From NCBI RefSeq assembly GCF_004345665.1, contig NZ_SLWR01000017.1, positions 62,001 through 126,000 of the forward strand: a DNA stretch of 64,000 nucleotides, read 5' to 3'. The notes beneath the pieces were generated by a model, which saw nothing but the letters and a program-made list of their open reading frames with translations, did no database searches and had not been told where the DNA came from. Below are positions 43,168 through 52,002 of this stretch, piece after piece. A program made the translations under genes and the position numbers. Position 1 is the stretch's first letter; each line of letters opens with the position of its first letter. The stretch is from Kribbella antiqua. GTDB lineage: Bacteria > Actinomycetota > Actinomycetes > Propionibacteriales > Kribbellaceae.

Positions 43168-44685
43168 TTGTCCACAGCATCACGGGTCGTGATCGACCTG
43201 GACGTTCCCGGTCCGATCATCAGCCGACATCTGTACGGGCACTTCGCCGAGCATCTCGGGCGCTGTATCTACGGCGGTTTCTACGTCGGCGAGGACTCGG
43301 ACCTGCCGAACGAGGGCGGTATCCGGCTCGACGTGGTCGAGGCGCTGCGGGCGCTGAACATCCCGAACCTGCGCTGGCCCGGCGGCTGCTTCGCCGACGA
43401 GTACCACTGGAAGGACGGCATCGGGCCCAAGGCCGACCGGCCGTCGATGGTGAACACGCACTGGGGCAACGTCGAGGAGAACAACCACTTCGGCACCCAC
43501 GAGTTCATGGCGCTGTGCGAGCTGCTCGGCGCCGAGCCGTACGTGAACGGCAACGTCGGCAGCGGCACCGTCCAGGAGATGAGCGAGTGGGTCGAGTACC
43601 TGACCCGCGACGGCGACAGCCCGATGGTCCGGCTGCGTAAGGCGAACGGCCGCGACGAGCCGTGGAAGATCCCGTTCTGGGGTATCGGCAACGAGACCTG
43701 GGGCTGCGGCGGGAACATGCGCGCCGAGGCGTACGCCGATCTCGCGCGGCAGTACGCCACGTTCTGCCGGGACCACGGTGACAACAAGCTCTATCGGATC
43801 GCCGCCGGCGCGTCCGACGACAACCTGGTATGGACCGAGGCGCTGATGAAGGCCGTCAGCTGCTTGGGATGTGGGCGCGACGTCCGGAACCTCTTCCAGG
43901 CGATCTCGTTCCACTACTACACGCTGGCCGGGCCGTGGGACTCGAAGGGCAGCGCGACCGACTTCGACCTGGACGACTACTACCGGACCATGGTCAAGGC
44001 GCAAGACATCGACCGGATCATCCGCGGCCACTCCGCGGTGATGGACGCGTACGACCCCGAGCGCAAGATCGGCCTGGTGCTGGACGAGTGGGGCACCTGG
44101 TGGGACGTGGAGCCGGGCACGAACCCCGGGTTCCTGTACCAGCAGAACGCGTTGCGGGACGCGCTCGTGGCGAGTGTGCACTTCGACGTGTTCCACAAGC
44201 ACGCGGAGCGACTCGTGATGGCGAACATCGCGCAGACCGTGAACGTGCTGCAGGCAATGATCCTGACCGACGAGTCCGGCGGTCTGGTGCTCACTCCGAC
44301 GTACCACGTCTTCGAGATGAACAAGGGTCACCACGACGCGACGTCCGTCCCGGTTCATGTGGTCGAGCGGCCGGCGCCGTACGAGCACGACGGCAAGGCG
44401 CTGGAGTTGCTGTCCGCGTCGGCCAGTGTGAAGGACGGCCAGGCGCTGGTGTCCGTCACGAACCTTGACCCGTCGGCGTCGGCGGACGTCGTACTGGATC
44501 TTCGTGGAGCGGAGATCCGGAACCCGGCGGGACGGTTGCTCACGGCACCTAAGCTGCAGTTCCACAACACGACCGCGGATCCGGCCGCGGTGGCGCCGGT
44601 TGCCCTTGATCTGGAGACCGACGCCCGGGGGCTGCGGGTGACCCTGCCGCCGCACTCCTTCGCGACGATCACTGTCGAGGTGTAG
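43168..44685 (+). CDS. Alpha-L-arabinofuranosidase, GH51
   Basis: 505 residues, cytoplasmic, releasing terminal arabinose from imported oligosaccharides. The GH51 barrel shows LRWPGGCFADEYHWKDGIGP near 66, the acid/base in FWGIGNETWGCGG near 177 and the nucleophile in LVLDEWGTWWD near 308; a beta domain closes the C-terminus. TTG 43168 is preferred because AAGGAG lies 6 bases before it and the length then fits GH51; a GTG at 43138 overlapping the upstream stop is the alternative. Confidence 0.92.
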   Translation: MSTASRVVIDLDVPGPIISRHLYGHFAEHLGRCIYGGFYVGEDSDLPNEGGIRLDVVEALRALNIPNLRWPGGCFADEYHWKDGIGPKADRPSMVNTHWGNVEENNHFGTHEFMALCELLGAEPYVNGNVGSGTVQEMSEWVEYLTRDGDSPMVRLRKANGRDEPWKIPFWGIGNETWGCGGNMRAEAYADLARQYATFCRDHGDNKLYRIAAGASDDNLVWTEALMKAVSCLGCGRDVRNLFQAISFHYYTLAGPWDSKGSATDFDLDDYYRTMVKAQDIDRIIRGHSAVMDAYDPERKIGLVLDEWGTWWDVEPGTNPGFLYQQNALRDALVASVHFDVFHKHAERLVMANIAQTVNVLQAMILTDESGGLVLTPTYHVFEMNKGHHDATSVPVHVVERPAPYEHDGKALELLSASASVKDGQALVSVTNLDPSASADVVLDLRGAEIRNPAGRLLTAPKLQFHNTTADPAAVAPVALDLETDARGLRVTLPPHSFATITVEV

Positions 44686-44691
44686 CTGTTG

Positions 44692-44717
44692 GCCCCGGCT
44701 CCGGTTGGAGCCGGGGC
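44692..44717. terminator. Bidirectional terminator between the arabinan operon and the MerR gene
   Basis: Perfect 11-bp arms (44692-44702, 44707-44717) with a GGTT loop, in the 37-base gap between two convergent genes. Confidence 0.85.
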
Positions 44718-44722
44718 TCTCC

Positions 44723-45535
44723 TCAGCGGGTGACCGGGATCTGGAACTCGTGCACCCAGTTGGCCGGGTTCTCCGGGTCGAACTGGAGGGTGACCTCGCG
44801 GGCGTACGCCTGACTGCGGTAGCCGTTGTCGTCGATCCAGCGGGCCAGGATCTGCATGCTGCGCGCGGCGTCCATCATGTCGCCCTGATGCACGATGGTC
44901 GCGGCCTGTGGGAGCTCGGGGAGCTCCTTCAGCTCGAGGTCCGCCAGCTCGGTGGCCTCGACCGGTACGGCGGCGTGGACGACGATCTGGTCGTCCGGGG
45001 CATCCTCGTAGTACGCGACCGGTGAGCCGGCCGGCATCACCCCGGCCGCGCCGAGACGCTCGAACAACTGGCCGAACAGCGGCTGGATCACCGGGCCGAT
45101 GTCCTCGCCGTCGTAACTAGGCGAGATCGCGGACAGTTCGGCGACCTTGGTGGGTGCGATGCGTTTCAGGACGACGTCATCGGTGGGCATGTGACCTTCC
45201 TTCTCGATCAGCCGGAGCCTCGCCTCGACACTGACCAAGCGGGCCGCGCTGCGCTCCAGGTCCGCTTCGAGCTGGGCCTGCCGGAGCCGCAACATGCCGC
45301 GGAGTTCCTCCGCGCTCAGCTTGGCCTCGACGATTTCTTGCACCTGCTGGAGGGTGAACCCGAGATCCTTCAGCGCGATGACCCGGTTGAGCCGACGAAG
45401 CTGGTCCGCGGAGTAGTACCGGTAGCCGGTCGCCGGGTCGACGACCGCCGGCCGGAGCAGCCCGATCGCGTCGTAGTGCCGAAGCATCCGGGCGGACACC
45501 TGCCCGAACGCTGCGAAGTCTCCGATGGTGAACAT
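44723..45535 (-). CDS. MerR family regulator with GyrI-like effector domain
   Basis: 270 residues: N-terminal MerR HTH (FTIGDFAAFGQVSARMLRHYD, then RYYSADQLRRLNRV), a coiled-coil (about 75-110) and a C-terminal GyrI/BmrR-like ligand domain (from PTKVAELSAI to FQIPVTR). This is the architecture of drug-sensing activators such as BmrR. Target genes are unclear; the neighbour upstream is a pcm-type gene on the same strand. Confidence 0.9.
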   Translation of the reverse strand: MFTIGDFAAFGQVSARMLRHYDAIGLLRPAVVDPATGYRYYSADQLRRLNRVIALKDLGFTLQQVQEIVEAKLSAEELRGMLRLRQAQLEADLERSAARLVSVEARLRLIEKEGHMPTDDVVLKRIAPTKVAELSAISPSYDGEDIGPVIQPLFGQLFERLGAAGVMPAGSPVAYYEDAPDDQIVVHAAVPVEATELADLELKELPELPQAATIVHQGDMMDAARSMQILARWIDDNGYRSQAYAREVTLQFDPENPANWVHEFQIPVTR

Positions 45536-45550
45536 GCGACCACCTTCCGG

Positions 45551-45572
45551 CTTGACACCGTGTGAAGGTCAA
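45551..45572 (-). promoter_or_regulatory. MerR-type operator upstream of the MerR gene
   Basis: CTTGACACCGTGTGAAG (45551-45567) is a 17-bp palindrome with one mismatched pair, overlapped on the minus strand by a -35-like TTGACC (45572-45567). It is 16 bases before the MerR start. Confidence 0.5.
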
Positions 45573-45585
45573 CAGTCCCAGACGT

Positions 45586-46245
45586 TCAAAGTCTGGGGTC
45601 GCCGGCGCGGCCGGGGCGGAGCGGGACGAAACGGACCGAGCCGAGGCTGGTCCGGTCGAACTCGTCGGGGCTCATCCTGGTCAGCTTGAGCAGCTGCTGC
45701 GGACCGGTCTGGTCGCCGACCGGGACGATCAAGTGCCCGCCGAGCGACATCTGGTCACGGATGGCGGCCGGGATTTCCGGAGTCGTCGCGGTGACGAGGA
45801 TTCCGTCGTACGGCGCATGGGAGGCCCAGCCGGAGCCGCCGTCGCCATGGCGGACCACGACGTTGCCGTACCCGAGTTCGGCGAGCCGGTCGTGGGCCAG
45901 CAGGGCCAGCTCCGCGTGGCGTTCGACGGTGAAGACCTCGGCGGCGAGACGGCTGAGGATCGCGGCGCCGTAGCCGGAGCCGGTGCCGATCTCCAGCACC
46001 CGGGCGTCCGGCCCGAGTTCGAGCGCCTGGGCCATCAGGGCGACGATGTACGGCTGGGAGATGGTCTGTCCGAGGCCGATCGGCAGGGCGCGATCCTGGT
46101 ACGCGAACTCGGCCAGCTCAGGTGCGACGAAGGCTTCCCGCGGTACGTCGTTGACAGCGGCAAGCACTCGCTGGTCCGCGATGTCCCGCGCCATCAACGC
46201 GTCCTGCACCAACCGTGCCCGTTCCGCTTGCATGCCCCGCGCCAC
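45586..46245 (-). CDS. pcm: Protein-L-isoaspartate O-methyltransferase family
   Basis: 219 residues. The PCMT blocks are present: VPREAFVAPELAEFAYQD, GLGQTISQPYIVALM (substrate motif), VLEIGTGSGYGAAIL (SAM motif) and GGHLIVPVG near 175. The enzyme repairs isoaspartyl residues, a stationary-phase and stress function; actinobacteria also have PCMT homologues that modify peptides, which context does not support here. Confidence 0.88.
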   Translation of the reverse strand: MARGMQAERARLVQDALMARDIADQRVLAAVNDVPREAFVAPELAEFAYQDRALPIGLGQTISQPYIVALMAQALELGPDARVLEIGTGSGYGAAILSRLAAEVFTVERHAELALLAHDRLAELGYGNVVVRHGDGGSGWASHAPYDGILVTATTPEIPAAIRDQMSLGGHLIVPVGDQTGPQQLLKLTRMSPDEFDRTSLGSVRFVPLRPGRAGDPRL

Positions 46246-46314
46246 CAGGAAACCTCGCGCTCGCTCGAAGGAACCCCACCGTCCCGGGTATCCAGAGCCG
46301 GGAGGTTCAAACCG

Positions 46315-46578
46315 TTACGAGGCGACGCTGGTACGGCGGTCGCGGACAGCGGCAACGGTGAAGCCGGCAAGCATGAAGGCGACTCCGCCGGCGCCGAGAC
46401 CAACGACCAGGTCGCCACGGGTGCCGAGGCGGGCGTCGCACTGCATCGGCGTGATGCCCTTCTCCGGCTGGAACACCGAGCCGCACCGGCGCCCGTCCAC
46501 CTCCACCGGGCGGACGGCGAACGACACCCCGGCGATCAGCAGGACCACACCCACCGCGCCGAGAACCTTGCTCAGCAC
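46315..46578 (-). CDS. Small hypothetical membrane protein
   Basis: 87 residues: helices at about 4-22 and 57-78 flank an extracytoplasmic loop with two cysteines (CGSVFQPEKGITPMQC), which may form a disulphide. No family recognised. A perfect 16-bp AT-rich palindrome is 108 bases upstream of its start. Confidence 0.65.
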   Translation of the reverse strand: MLSKVLGAVGVVLLIAGVSFAVRPVEVDGRRCGSVFQPEKGITPMQCDARLGTRGDLVVGLGAGGVAFMLAGFTVAAVRDRRTSVAS

Positions 46579-46685
46579 AGCCCGTCTTCCGCGGGCAGTG
46601 CGCAGGGATCGGCAGCCGCAAGGACCGACCTCGACTTCCCGGTCAGACCCCGCATATGGCGTTCACACTCCCTGGCAGCTCGGTA

Positions 46686-46701
46686 AGATTTGATCAAATC
46701 T
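46686..46701. promoter_or_regulatory. Perfect 16-bp AT-rich palindrome
   Basis: AGATTTGATCAAATCT reads the same on both strands. Its TTGATCAA core is like sites of ArsR/SmtB-type metal sensors. It lies in the 185-base gap upstream of the small membrane gene (minus strand); no regulator gene is adjacent. Confidence 0.6.
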
Positions 46702-46763
46702 AACGCAGCTAGCCGTCAGGCCTGAAGCCCGGGGTAGTGCCGGAATTCAATCTTCACCCAGTT

Positions 46764-47783
46764 CTAACGATCCGTTCGCACCGCGACCAGGGAGCCCGCG
46801 GCGCGGCCGTGCGCCACGTCGGACAGCGCCCGGTCGACCTCCGCGAACGGCACGACCGTCGTATGGGCGCTCACCGGCAGCCGGGAAACCAGCCGGAAGA
46901 GTTCCTCGCCGTCGGCGCGCGTATTGGACGTCACGCTGCGCAGATCGCGCTCATGGAAGAGGTGACGCTCGTAGTTGAGGACCGGTACGTCGCTCAGATG
47001 GATCCCCGCGATCGCGCACGTACCACCCGGCTTCAGCGCCTCCAGCGCATACGGCACCACCTCGCCCGCCGGCGCGAAGACGATCGCGGAATCCAGCTGG
47101 ACCGGCGGCCGGTCCGCGGTCTCACCGACGTACGCCGCTCCCAGGGAGCGAGCCAAGGCCCGGTTCTGCTCGCCGCGGGTCATCACGAACAGCTCGGCGC
47201 CCTGCGCCGCCGCGAGCTGCGCGGTGAGGTGCGCGCTCGACCCGAAGCCGTAGATCCCCAGCCGCCCGCCCGGCGGCAGGTTGGCCCGCAGCAACGACCG
47301 GTAGCCGATGATCCCCGCGCACAGGAACGGCGCCAGCTCGTCGGCTGCCCGGTCGGCCGGCAACGCATACGCGTAGTCCTGCGGCACGACGGCGTACTCG
47401 GCGAATCCGCCGTCGGCGTCCCAGCCGGTGTACGACGACCGCGGGCAGAGGTTCTCGGACCCGGTCCGGCAGAAGTCGCACGTCCCACAGGTCCCGCGCA
47501 ACCACGCGATCCCCACCCGGTCTCCCTCAGCGAAACGGTCGGCCCGAGCGCCGCGGCCCACCACCGATCCAACTACCTGATGACCTGGTACGACGCTCGG
47601 CCGGCGCGGCTCGAGATCGCCTTCGGTCAGGTGCAGGTCGGTCCGGCAGATCCCGCACGCCTCCACCCGCACCAGCACTTCACCAGCCGCCGGCTCGGGC
47701 ACAGCACGCCGTACACGCTGCAACGCCCCCTCATCGACCGGCCCCGGCCGCCCCACCGCCCACACCTCCATGAGCTCACCCAT
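46764..47783 (-). CDS. Zinc-dependent alcohol dehydrogenase (MDR family)
   Basis: 339 residues. Catalytic zinc: C in [11 protein letters not shown] and H in GHQVVG; structural zinc: the four cysteines of [15 protein letters not shown] near 99-113; NADP site [10 protein letters not shown] near 180. The pattern is that of actinomycete AdhA-like alcohol dehydrogenases. A start 12 bases later (MEVWAVG) is equally possible. Confidence 0.9.
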   Translation of the reverse strand: MGELMEVWAVGRPGPVDEGALQRVRRAVPEPAAGEVLVRVEACGICRTDLHLTEGDLEPRRPSVVPGHQVVGSVVGRGARADRFAEGDRVGIAWLRGTCGTCDFCRTGSENLCPRSSYTGWDADGGFAEYAVVPQDYAYALPADRAADELAPFLCAGIIGYRSLLRANLPPGGRLGIYGFGSSAHLTAQLAAAQGAELFVMTRGEQNRALARSLGAAYVGETADRPPVQLDSAIVFAPAGEVVPYALEALKPGGTCAIAGIHLSDVPVLNYERHLFHERDLRSVTSNTRADGEELFRLVSRLPVSAHTTVVPFAEVDRALSDVAHGRAAGSLVAVRTDR

Positions 47784-47819
47784 GCCTCGACGATCTCAGA
47801 CAGCGTGCTCAGGGGATGC

Positions 47820-48314
47820 TCAGGCGTGGCCGTGGCGGGGGTGATGGCCGAGGGAGCTCGGTGAGTTGGGGTTGGCGTCTTCCTCGACGCCGATGCCGAG
47901 GCGTTCGACGAGTTCGCCGCCGAGCCAGCCGGTGACGCCGGAGAGGGCGAAGCCGAGGAAGCTCAGGATCAGGGCGCCGGCGTTGGGGTCCCAGTCGACC
48001 GCGCGCGAGCGCAGCAGATAGCTGACGGCGAACAGGACGACCATGACGACGTTGCCGATGCCGTGCAGGGCGCCGATGCGCTTGGCCCGGGTGCCGCCCG
48101 GGATCGCCAGCCAGTCGATCAGGCCGAAGACGGCGGCGAGCAGTCCGCCGATCACTCCGGCCGCGATGGCGTACGCCGCCGCGACGGTGAACCCGTCGCG
48201 GTCGGTGATCAGGTACAGGATGTCGAAGATGACCGCCGTACTCAGCAGCCCGAGCGGAAACACGATCAGCACCGGGTGGATCGCATGCCCCATAGCCTTT
48301 GCGCGACTCTGCAT
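47820..48314 (-). CDS. DUF2231 membrane protein
   Basis: 164 residues with four helices. HAIHPVLIVFPLGLLSTAVIFD at the start is the family hallmark, and the histidines of HAIHP and LHGIGN recur in the family, which has been linked to heme or redox roles. ATG 48314 is chosen because GAGGAG lies upstream; a GTG at 48344 lies within the likely 5' leader. A GGGTACC box 37 bases upstream fits stress control. Confidence 0.85.
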   Translation of the reverse strand: MQSRAKAMGHAIHPVLIVFPLGLLSTAVIFDILYLITDRDGFTVAAAYAIAAGVIGGLLAAVFGLIDWLAIPGGTRAKRIGALHGIGNVVMVVLFAVSYLLRSRAVDWDPNAGALILSFLGFALSGVTGWLGGELVERLGIGVEEDANPNSPSSLGHHPRHGHA

Positions 48315-48350
48315 CTCTCGCTCCTCGGTTTCGAAGCCAGTCACTCTCCG

Positions 48351-48356
48351 GTACCC
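48351..48356 (-). promoter_or_regulatory. GGGTAC box before the DUF2231 gene
   Basis: GGGTACC on the minus strand, 37 bases before ATG 48314, with GTGT 17 bases further upstream as a possible -35. Confidence 0.5.
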
Positions 48357-48371
48357 ACGAATCAGTTCAGC

Positions 48372-49499
48372 TCACACCTGCTCAGGTCGCGGCGCTTTCA
48401 CCAGGGCGCGCAGTAGTCGAGGGGTGATCAGGCCGTCGGCCAGGCCGAGCTCGACCAGGTCGTCGAAGATCCGCTGATCCGCCGCGGCCGCGCGGATTCC
48501 CGCGTTCAGGACTCGGCCGGAGCGGCTGAGCTGAGCGGTGAGTGCGGTGTGCCGCAGGTGCCGGCCGAGCAGCCGCGTGACCTGATGCCGGTACGACGAT
48601 CCCGCGTCGGCGCTGTTCTTGCTCAGGGCCTCCGCAACCGCTCGTCCGGCGAGCAGACCGGTCGCCACGGCGTAGTAGATGCCCTCCCCCGTCATCGGGT
48701 TGATCAACCCGGCCGCGTCGCCCGCCAGCATCACCGGCCCCGCCTGCGGTCGCCAGGACCAACTCGACAGCGGCAGATGATGGCCCCACCACGACTTGCC
48801 ACCATCGGTCGCACCTGGGAGCAACGCCTCCAGATGCTCCATCAGCTCAGCCCTGGTCGGACGCGTCCCGGTGAGCTGCTCGCCGTACCCGACGTTGGAC
48901 CAGCCGTCGCCGCGATCGAACGACCAGGCGTACGACGGCTGCCGCCCCGGTCCGTACGCGATCACCTGACTCGCGGCCCGGCCTGCTGGCGTCGGCGCAT
49001 ACCCGCGAACCGCCAGCGCCACCGGTCCCGCCGCCAGCCCGAGATCCCGCCGTACGACGGAATACGCGCCATCCGCACCGACCACGAACCGCGCCTCGAG
49101 GTCGCCGTCGACTGTGACGAACCGGGGCTGGATTTCGAGACCGCGGACGCGGCGGCGGATGAGTTCGGCGCCGGCTGCCTGCGCGGCTTCGACGAGGCGC
49201 TGGTCGAAGACGGTCCGCGGCACGACCCAGTTCGGCCGGGCCATCTCGCGGTCGACTCCGACGTCACCCCTGGTCAGCGCGAACCGCCGTACCGGCGTCC
49301 AGTCATCGACAATCCCACTCACGCCGACCTCACCGAGCAGGTCGAACACGTGCGGCGCGATCCCATCCCCACAAGCCTTGTCCCGCGGAAACTCCCGCCG
49401 ATCAACCACCAGCACCGACAACGACGGATCAACAGCCAACGCCCCCAACGCCGCCGAGGCCCCAGCCGGCCCACCCCCAACCACCACCAGATCCCACAC
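48372..49499 (-). CDS. FAD-dependent oxidoreductase, geranylgeranyl-reductase family
   Basis: 375 residues with a Rossmann GGGPAGASAA at 8-17, the block DKACGDGIAPHVFDLL near 40 and VMLAGDAAGLINPMTGEGI near 260. Relatives saturate isoprenoid chains such as menaquinone or phytyl groups. The N-terminal GTG context fits. It is alone on its strand segment; the quinone link is inference. Confidence 0.87.
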   Translation of the reverse strand: MWDLVVVGGGPAGASAALGALAVDPSLSVLVVDRREFPRDKACGDGIAPHVFDLLGEVGVSGIVDDWTPVRRFALTRGDVGVDREMARPNWVVPRTVFDQRLVEAAQAAGAELIRRRVRGLEIQPRFVTVDGDLEARFVVGADGAYSVVRRDLGLAAGPVALAVRGYAPTPAGRAASQVIAYGPGRQPSYAWSFDRGDGWSNVGYGEQLTGTRPTRAELMEHLEALLPGATDGGKSWWGHHLPLSSWSWRPQAGPVMLAGDAAGLINPMTGEGIYYAVATGLLAGRAVAEALSKNSADAGSSYRHQVTRLLGRHLRHTALTAQLSRSGRVLNAGIRAAAADQRIFDDLVELGLADGLITPRLLRALVKAPRPEQV

Positions 49500-49535
49500 A
49501 CTGCCTCCAAATCCCTTCCAGTGTGTCGCAGGCTG

Positions 49536-50288
49536 CTAAGTCCCCGGGCGTTGGCCAGGTTTGCGCGTACGACGGGATTGGACGCGGCTGGGGCGGTTGA
49601 GGCGGTCGGCGTGGCCGGTGGATTCGGTCCAGGGGGTGACTGGGCGGGCTTCGTCCAGGTCGACCACACGCGGTGGTGGCGGGACGAAGACGGCGATGGT
49701 CTCCTCCTCGTCCGGGGGTGGTGGCGGAGGTGGCGGTGGCTGGACCGGTGCGGGCTGGGCGCGGGCGACGGATTCCTTGCTCGCCCGTGGTTCGGGGGCG
49801 GCTACCGCTGCGGCCGCGATCGGGACCCGGGCCGGGCGGCGTGGGAGCTTCGTCCGCAGTTCGATGCCGAGCGCATCGATCAGTTTGCGGCAGGCAACGA
49901 TCGAGACGGCGACGGCGAGGACCGAGCAGCCGGCGAAGAGGACCGCCTGGCCGCCGGCGGACCAGTTCGACGGATCGGTGCGGCGCATCGCGGCGATCAT
50001 TGCCACCACGACCGAGTTGGTGATGCCGAGGGCAACGGCAACGCCGACCGTGCGGATCATCACCCGCCGGTCCAGCTCGACGTCGTCGGCCGCCGCGACC
50101 AGGCCGGCGATCAGCCCGGCCAGGACCGGCACGGTGTAGACGAGCGCGAGCGTCAATCCGGGGTTGGCCGCCAGGTAGAAGACATCGAAGACCAGCGCGG
50201 TGCCGGTCAGCGCGGCCGCGAAGCACACCACCATCGGCGGATACGCCCGCACGATCGCCACCGCGTCCGCGGGCACCGTCCTGATCAT
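49536..50288 (-). CDS. Hypothetical membrane protein with proline-rich tail
   Basis: About 250 residues: four helices (about 15-140), then a basic/Ala-rich stretch, a run of nine or more prolines (near 190), acidic DEEETIAVFVPPPP and a basic C-terminus. The general layout is like 28410-29159. Function unknown. GGGTACC 51 bases upstream suggests stress control. Confidence 0.65.
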   Translation of the reverse strand: MIRTVPADAVAIVRAYPPMVVCFAAALTGTALVFDVFYLAANPGLTLALVYTVPVLAGLIAGLVAAADDVELDRRVMIRTVGVAVALGITNSVVVAMIAAMRRTDPSNWSAGGQAVLFAGCSVLAVAVSIVACRKLIDALGIELRTKLPRRPARVPIAAAAVAAPEPRASKESVARAQPAPVQPPPPPPPPPDEEETIAVFVPPPPRVVDLDEARPVTPWTESTGHADRLNRPSRVQSRRTRKPGQRPGT

Positions 50289-50338
50289 CCCGAACGCCAA
50301 ACCACCGACTCCATCCCTAGCTCTCCCCCATTGTGCCG

Positions 50339-50344
50339 GTACCC
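50339..50344 (-). promoter_or_regulatory. GGGTAC box before the proline-tail membrane gene
   Basis: GGGTACC on the minus strand, 51 bases before ATG 50288; GGGT 16 bases upstream matches GNNT. Confidence 0.45.
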
Positions 50345-50399
50345 AGCACCGTGAGTGACCACCCCCACCGCGCGAGTCTTCAGGAGATCCAGGCATCGA

Positions 50400-50434
50400 C
50401 GTACGGCGCCTGCGAGACGTGCAGGCGCCGTACG
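50400..50434. terminator. Terminator after the sigma factor gene
   Basis: 14-bp perfect arms (50400-50413 and 50421-50434) with a 7-base loop, directly downstream of the sigma-factor stop. Confidence 0.85.
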
Positions 50435-50439
50435 CGGCA

Positions 50440-51261
50440 TCAGGCGGCGGCCGCCATCGGAGTGAGTTTGGCGCGGAGGTCGTCCAGGATCTTGCGCAGG
50501 ACGCGGGAGACCTGCATCTGGCTGACTCCGATGTCGCGGCCGATCTCGGACTGCGTCCAGCCCTCGATGAACCGCAGTTGCAGGATGCGGCGCTCGCGTG
50601 GACCGAGATCTTCAAGGACCGGTTGCAGCATCTCGACCGTCTCCAGTTGGTCGATGCTGCCGTCCTCGACGTCCGCGACCACGTCGGCAAGCGTCAGATC
50701 GGCGTCCACATCGGACGGCCGATCCAGCGAGAGCACGTTGAAGCAGCCTTTCGCAGCCAGTGCCTGCTCGACATCCTCGACCTCGACGTGCAGGTGCTCG
50801 GCGATCTCGGCCGGGGTCGGCTCGCGGTTGAGTTGCTGTTCCAGGATCGGCAGCTTGGTGGCGATGGTGCCTTGCATCTCCTGCAGCCGGCGCGGGATCC
50901 GGACCGTCCAGGCACAGTCGCGGAAGTACCGTTTCACCTCGCCGCGGATGGTCGGGATGGCGAACCCGATGAACGGCGTGTCCGCCTCCAGCCGGTAGTG
51001 GTGTGCGGCCTTTACCAGGCCCAGGTACGCGACCTGTTCGAGGTCGTCGGCCTCGGCGCCGCGGCCGCGAAACCTCCGCGCGATCCCCCGGGCCATCTCG
51101 ATGTTGAGCTCGACGACTTCTTCGAGCAGACGTTGCCGCTCGGCTTCATCGGTGCTGGCAGCCCTTTGCTCCATCAGCTTCCGGGTGGCTGCTTCCCGCG
51201 CGGCCCGGTCGGCCGCGGTCGAACAGTGGACAGGAACCTGCTCGGCGATATTCGTAACCAT
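50440..51261 (-). CDS. SigB/SigF/SigG-type RNA polymerase sigma factor
   Basis: 273 residues of the group-3 sigma-70 class. Region 2 reads ELNIEMARGIARRFRGRG and DDLEQVAYLGLVKAAHHYR; region 3 spans IPRRLQEMQG to EIAEHLHVEVEDVEQAL; region 4 is LGPRERRILQLRFIEGWTQSEIGRDIGVSQMQVSRVL. These sigmas recognise GNNT/GTTT with GGGTAY. GGGTACC lies 73 bases upstream of its own start, so it may be autoregulated. No anti-sigma or anti-anti-sigma gene is adjacent. Confidence 0.93.
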   Translation of the reverse strand: MVTNIAEQVPVHCSTAADRAAREAATRKLMEQRAASTDEAERQRLLEEVVELNIEMARGIARRFRGRGAEADDLEQVAYLGLVKAAHHYRLEADTPFIGFAIPTIRGEVKRYFRDCAWTVRIPRRLQEMQGTIATKLPILEQQLNREPTPAEIAEHLHVEVEDVEQALAAKGCFNVLSLDRPSDVDADLTLADVVADVEDGSIDQLETVEMLQPVLEDLGPRERRILQLRFIEGWTQSEIGRDIGVSQMQVSRVLRKILDDLRAKLTPMAAAA

Positions 51262-51333
51262 TTGGTATGACCTCGCGACGTCGAGTCACGGCGTGGCACG
51301 TATCTGGACCACGGTCATGCCTGCAAAAAGTTG

Positions 51334-51339
51334 GTACCC
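51334..51339 (-). promoter_or_regulatory. GGGTAC box before the sigma factor gene
   Basis: GGGTACC on the minus strand with GCAT 15 bases upstream; 73 bases before ATG 51261. Candidate for autoregulation. Confidence 0.5.
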
Positions 51340-51352
51340 ACTCTGACCGAAG

Positions 51353-51922
51353 TCATGCGCCGTCGCGCGGCAAGTAGCCCTCGGCAACTAACTTCACCAG
51401 GTACTCCCGCGTCTCCTCCGGTTGCCACCCGTAATCGCCGTGCAACGCACGCAGATGCACATAGCTGAGTACGACGAGGTTGGTCAGCGCGGTCACGTAC
51501 CGTTCCGGATCCGGCACCGGATCAAGCGTGCCGTCAGCCGCACCCGCCTCCAGGATCCGGAACCACGGACCGAAGTAGTCCAGCTCGATACCCATCGCAT
51601 CCAACGCAGGTCCATGGAAGGCCTCGTCGGTGTGCGCGAGCAGCGGCAGATTGCGCTCCGAGACGTCACACAGAGCCCGCAGTGCGGCGGTGAGCCGCTC
51701 CTGCCCGGTGCCGTCCATCGTGAGCGGTCCCCAGAGCGAGTCGCGGTAGTCGCGGACGAGCTGCGCGCGGAGCACCGCTTCCACCGACCCGCGCGTGACA
51801 CCGTGCCGCCACACCGTCGCACGGGACACGCGAGCGCGATCGGCGATCCGATCGAGGTTGAGCGCCGGCCAGCCCTCCTCGTCGAGCAGCTCGACCGCCA
51901 CCGCGAGCAGCTTCTGATCCAC
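51353..51922 (-). CDS. TetR family transcriptional regulator
   Basis: 189 residues from GTG 51922 (GGGGG 4 bases upstream). HTH LDRIADRARVSRATVWRHGVTRGSVEA near 23-49, then a helical ligand domain. An 8-bp-arm palindrome lies 14 bases upstream, and the divergent esterase gene starts 81 bases away, so it probably represses itself and that esterase. Reading is open to 51976, but that would cover the operator. Confidence 0.87.
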   Translation of the reverse strand: MDQKLLAVAVELLDEEGWPALNLDRIADRARVSRATVWRHGVTRGSVEAVLRAQLVRDYRDSLWGPLTMDGTGQERLTAALRALCDVSERNLPLLAHTDEAFHGPALDAMGIELDYFGPWFRILEAGAADGTLDPVPDPERYVTALTNLVVLSYVHLRALHGDYGWQPEETREYLVKLVAEGYLPRDGA

Positions 51923-51935
51923 GCAGCCCCCTTGG

Positions 51936-51954
51936 ATGAAACAGGTTGTTTCAT
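51936..51954. promoter_or_regulatory. TetR operator
   Basis: ATGAAACA-ggt-TGTTTCAT, perfect 8-bp arms, in the gap between the divergent TetR and esterase genes. Confidence 0.75.
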
Positions 51955-52002
51955 GGTACGACGATCTCCGTCTCACCAGCGGTGCTGTCGAAGGGGTCGG
52001 AG

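Noticed and set aside
46740-47864. A 375-residue plus-strand protein
   Set aside because: It is antisense to a clear zinc alcohol dehydrogenase with all metal ligands.
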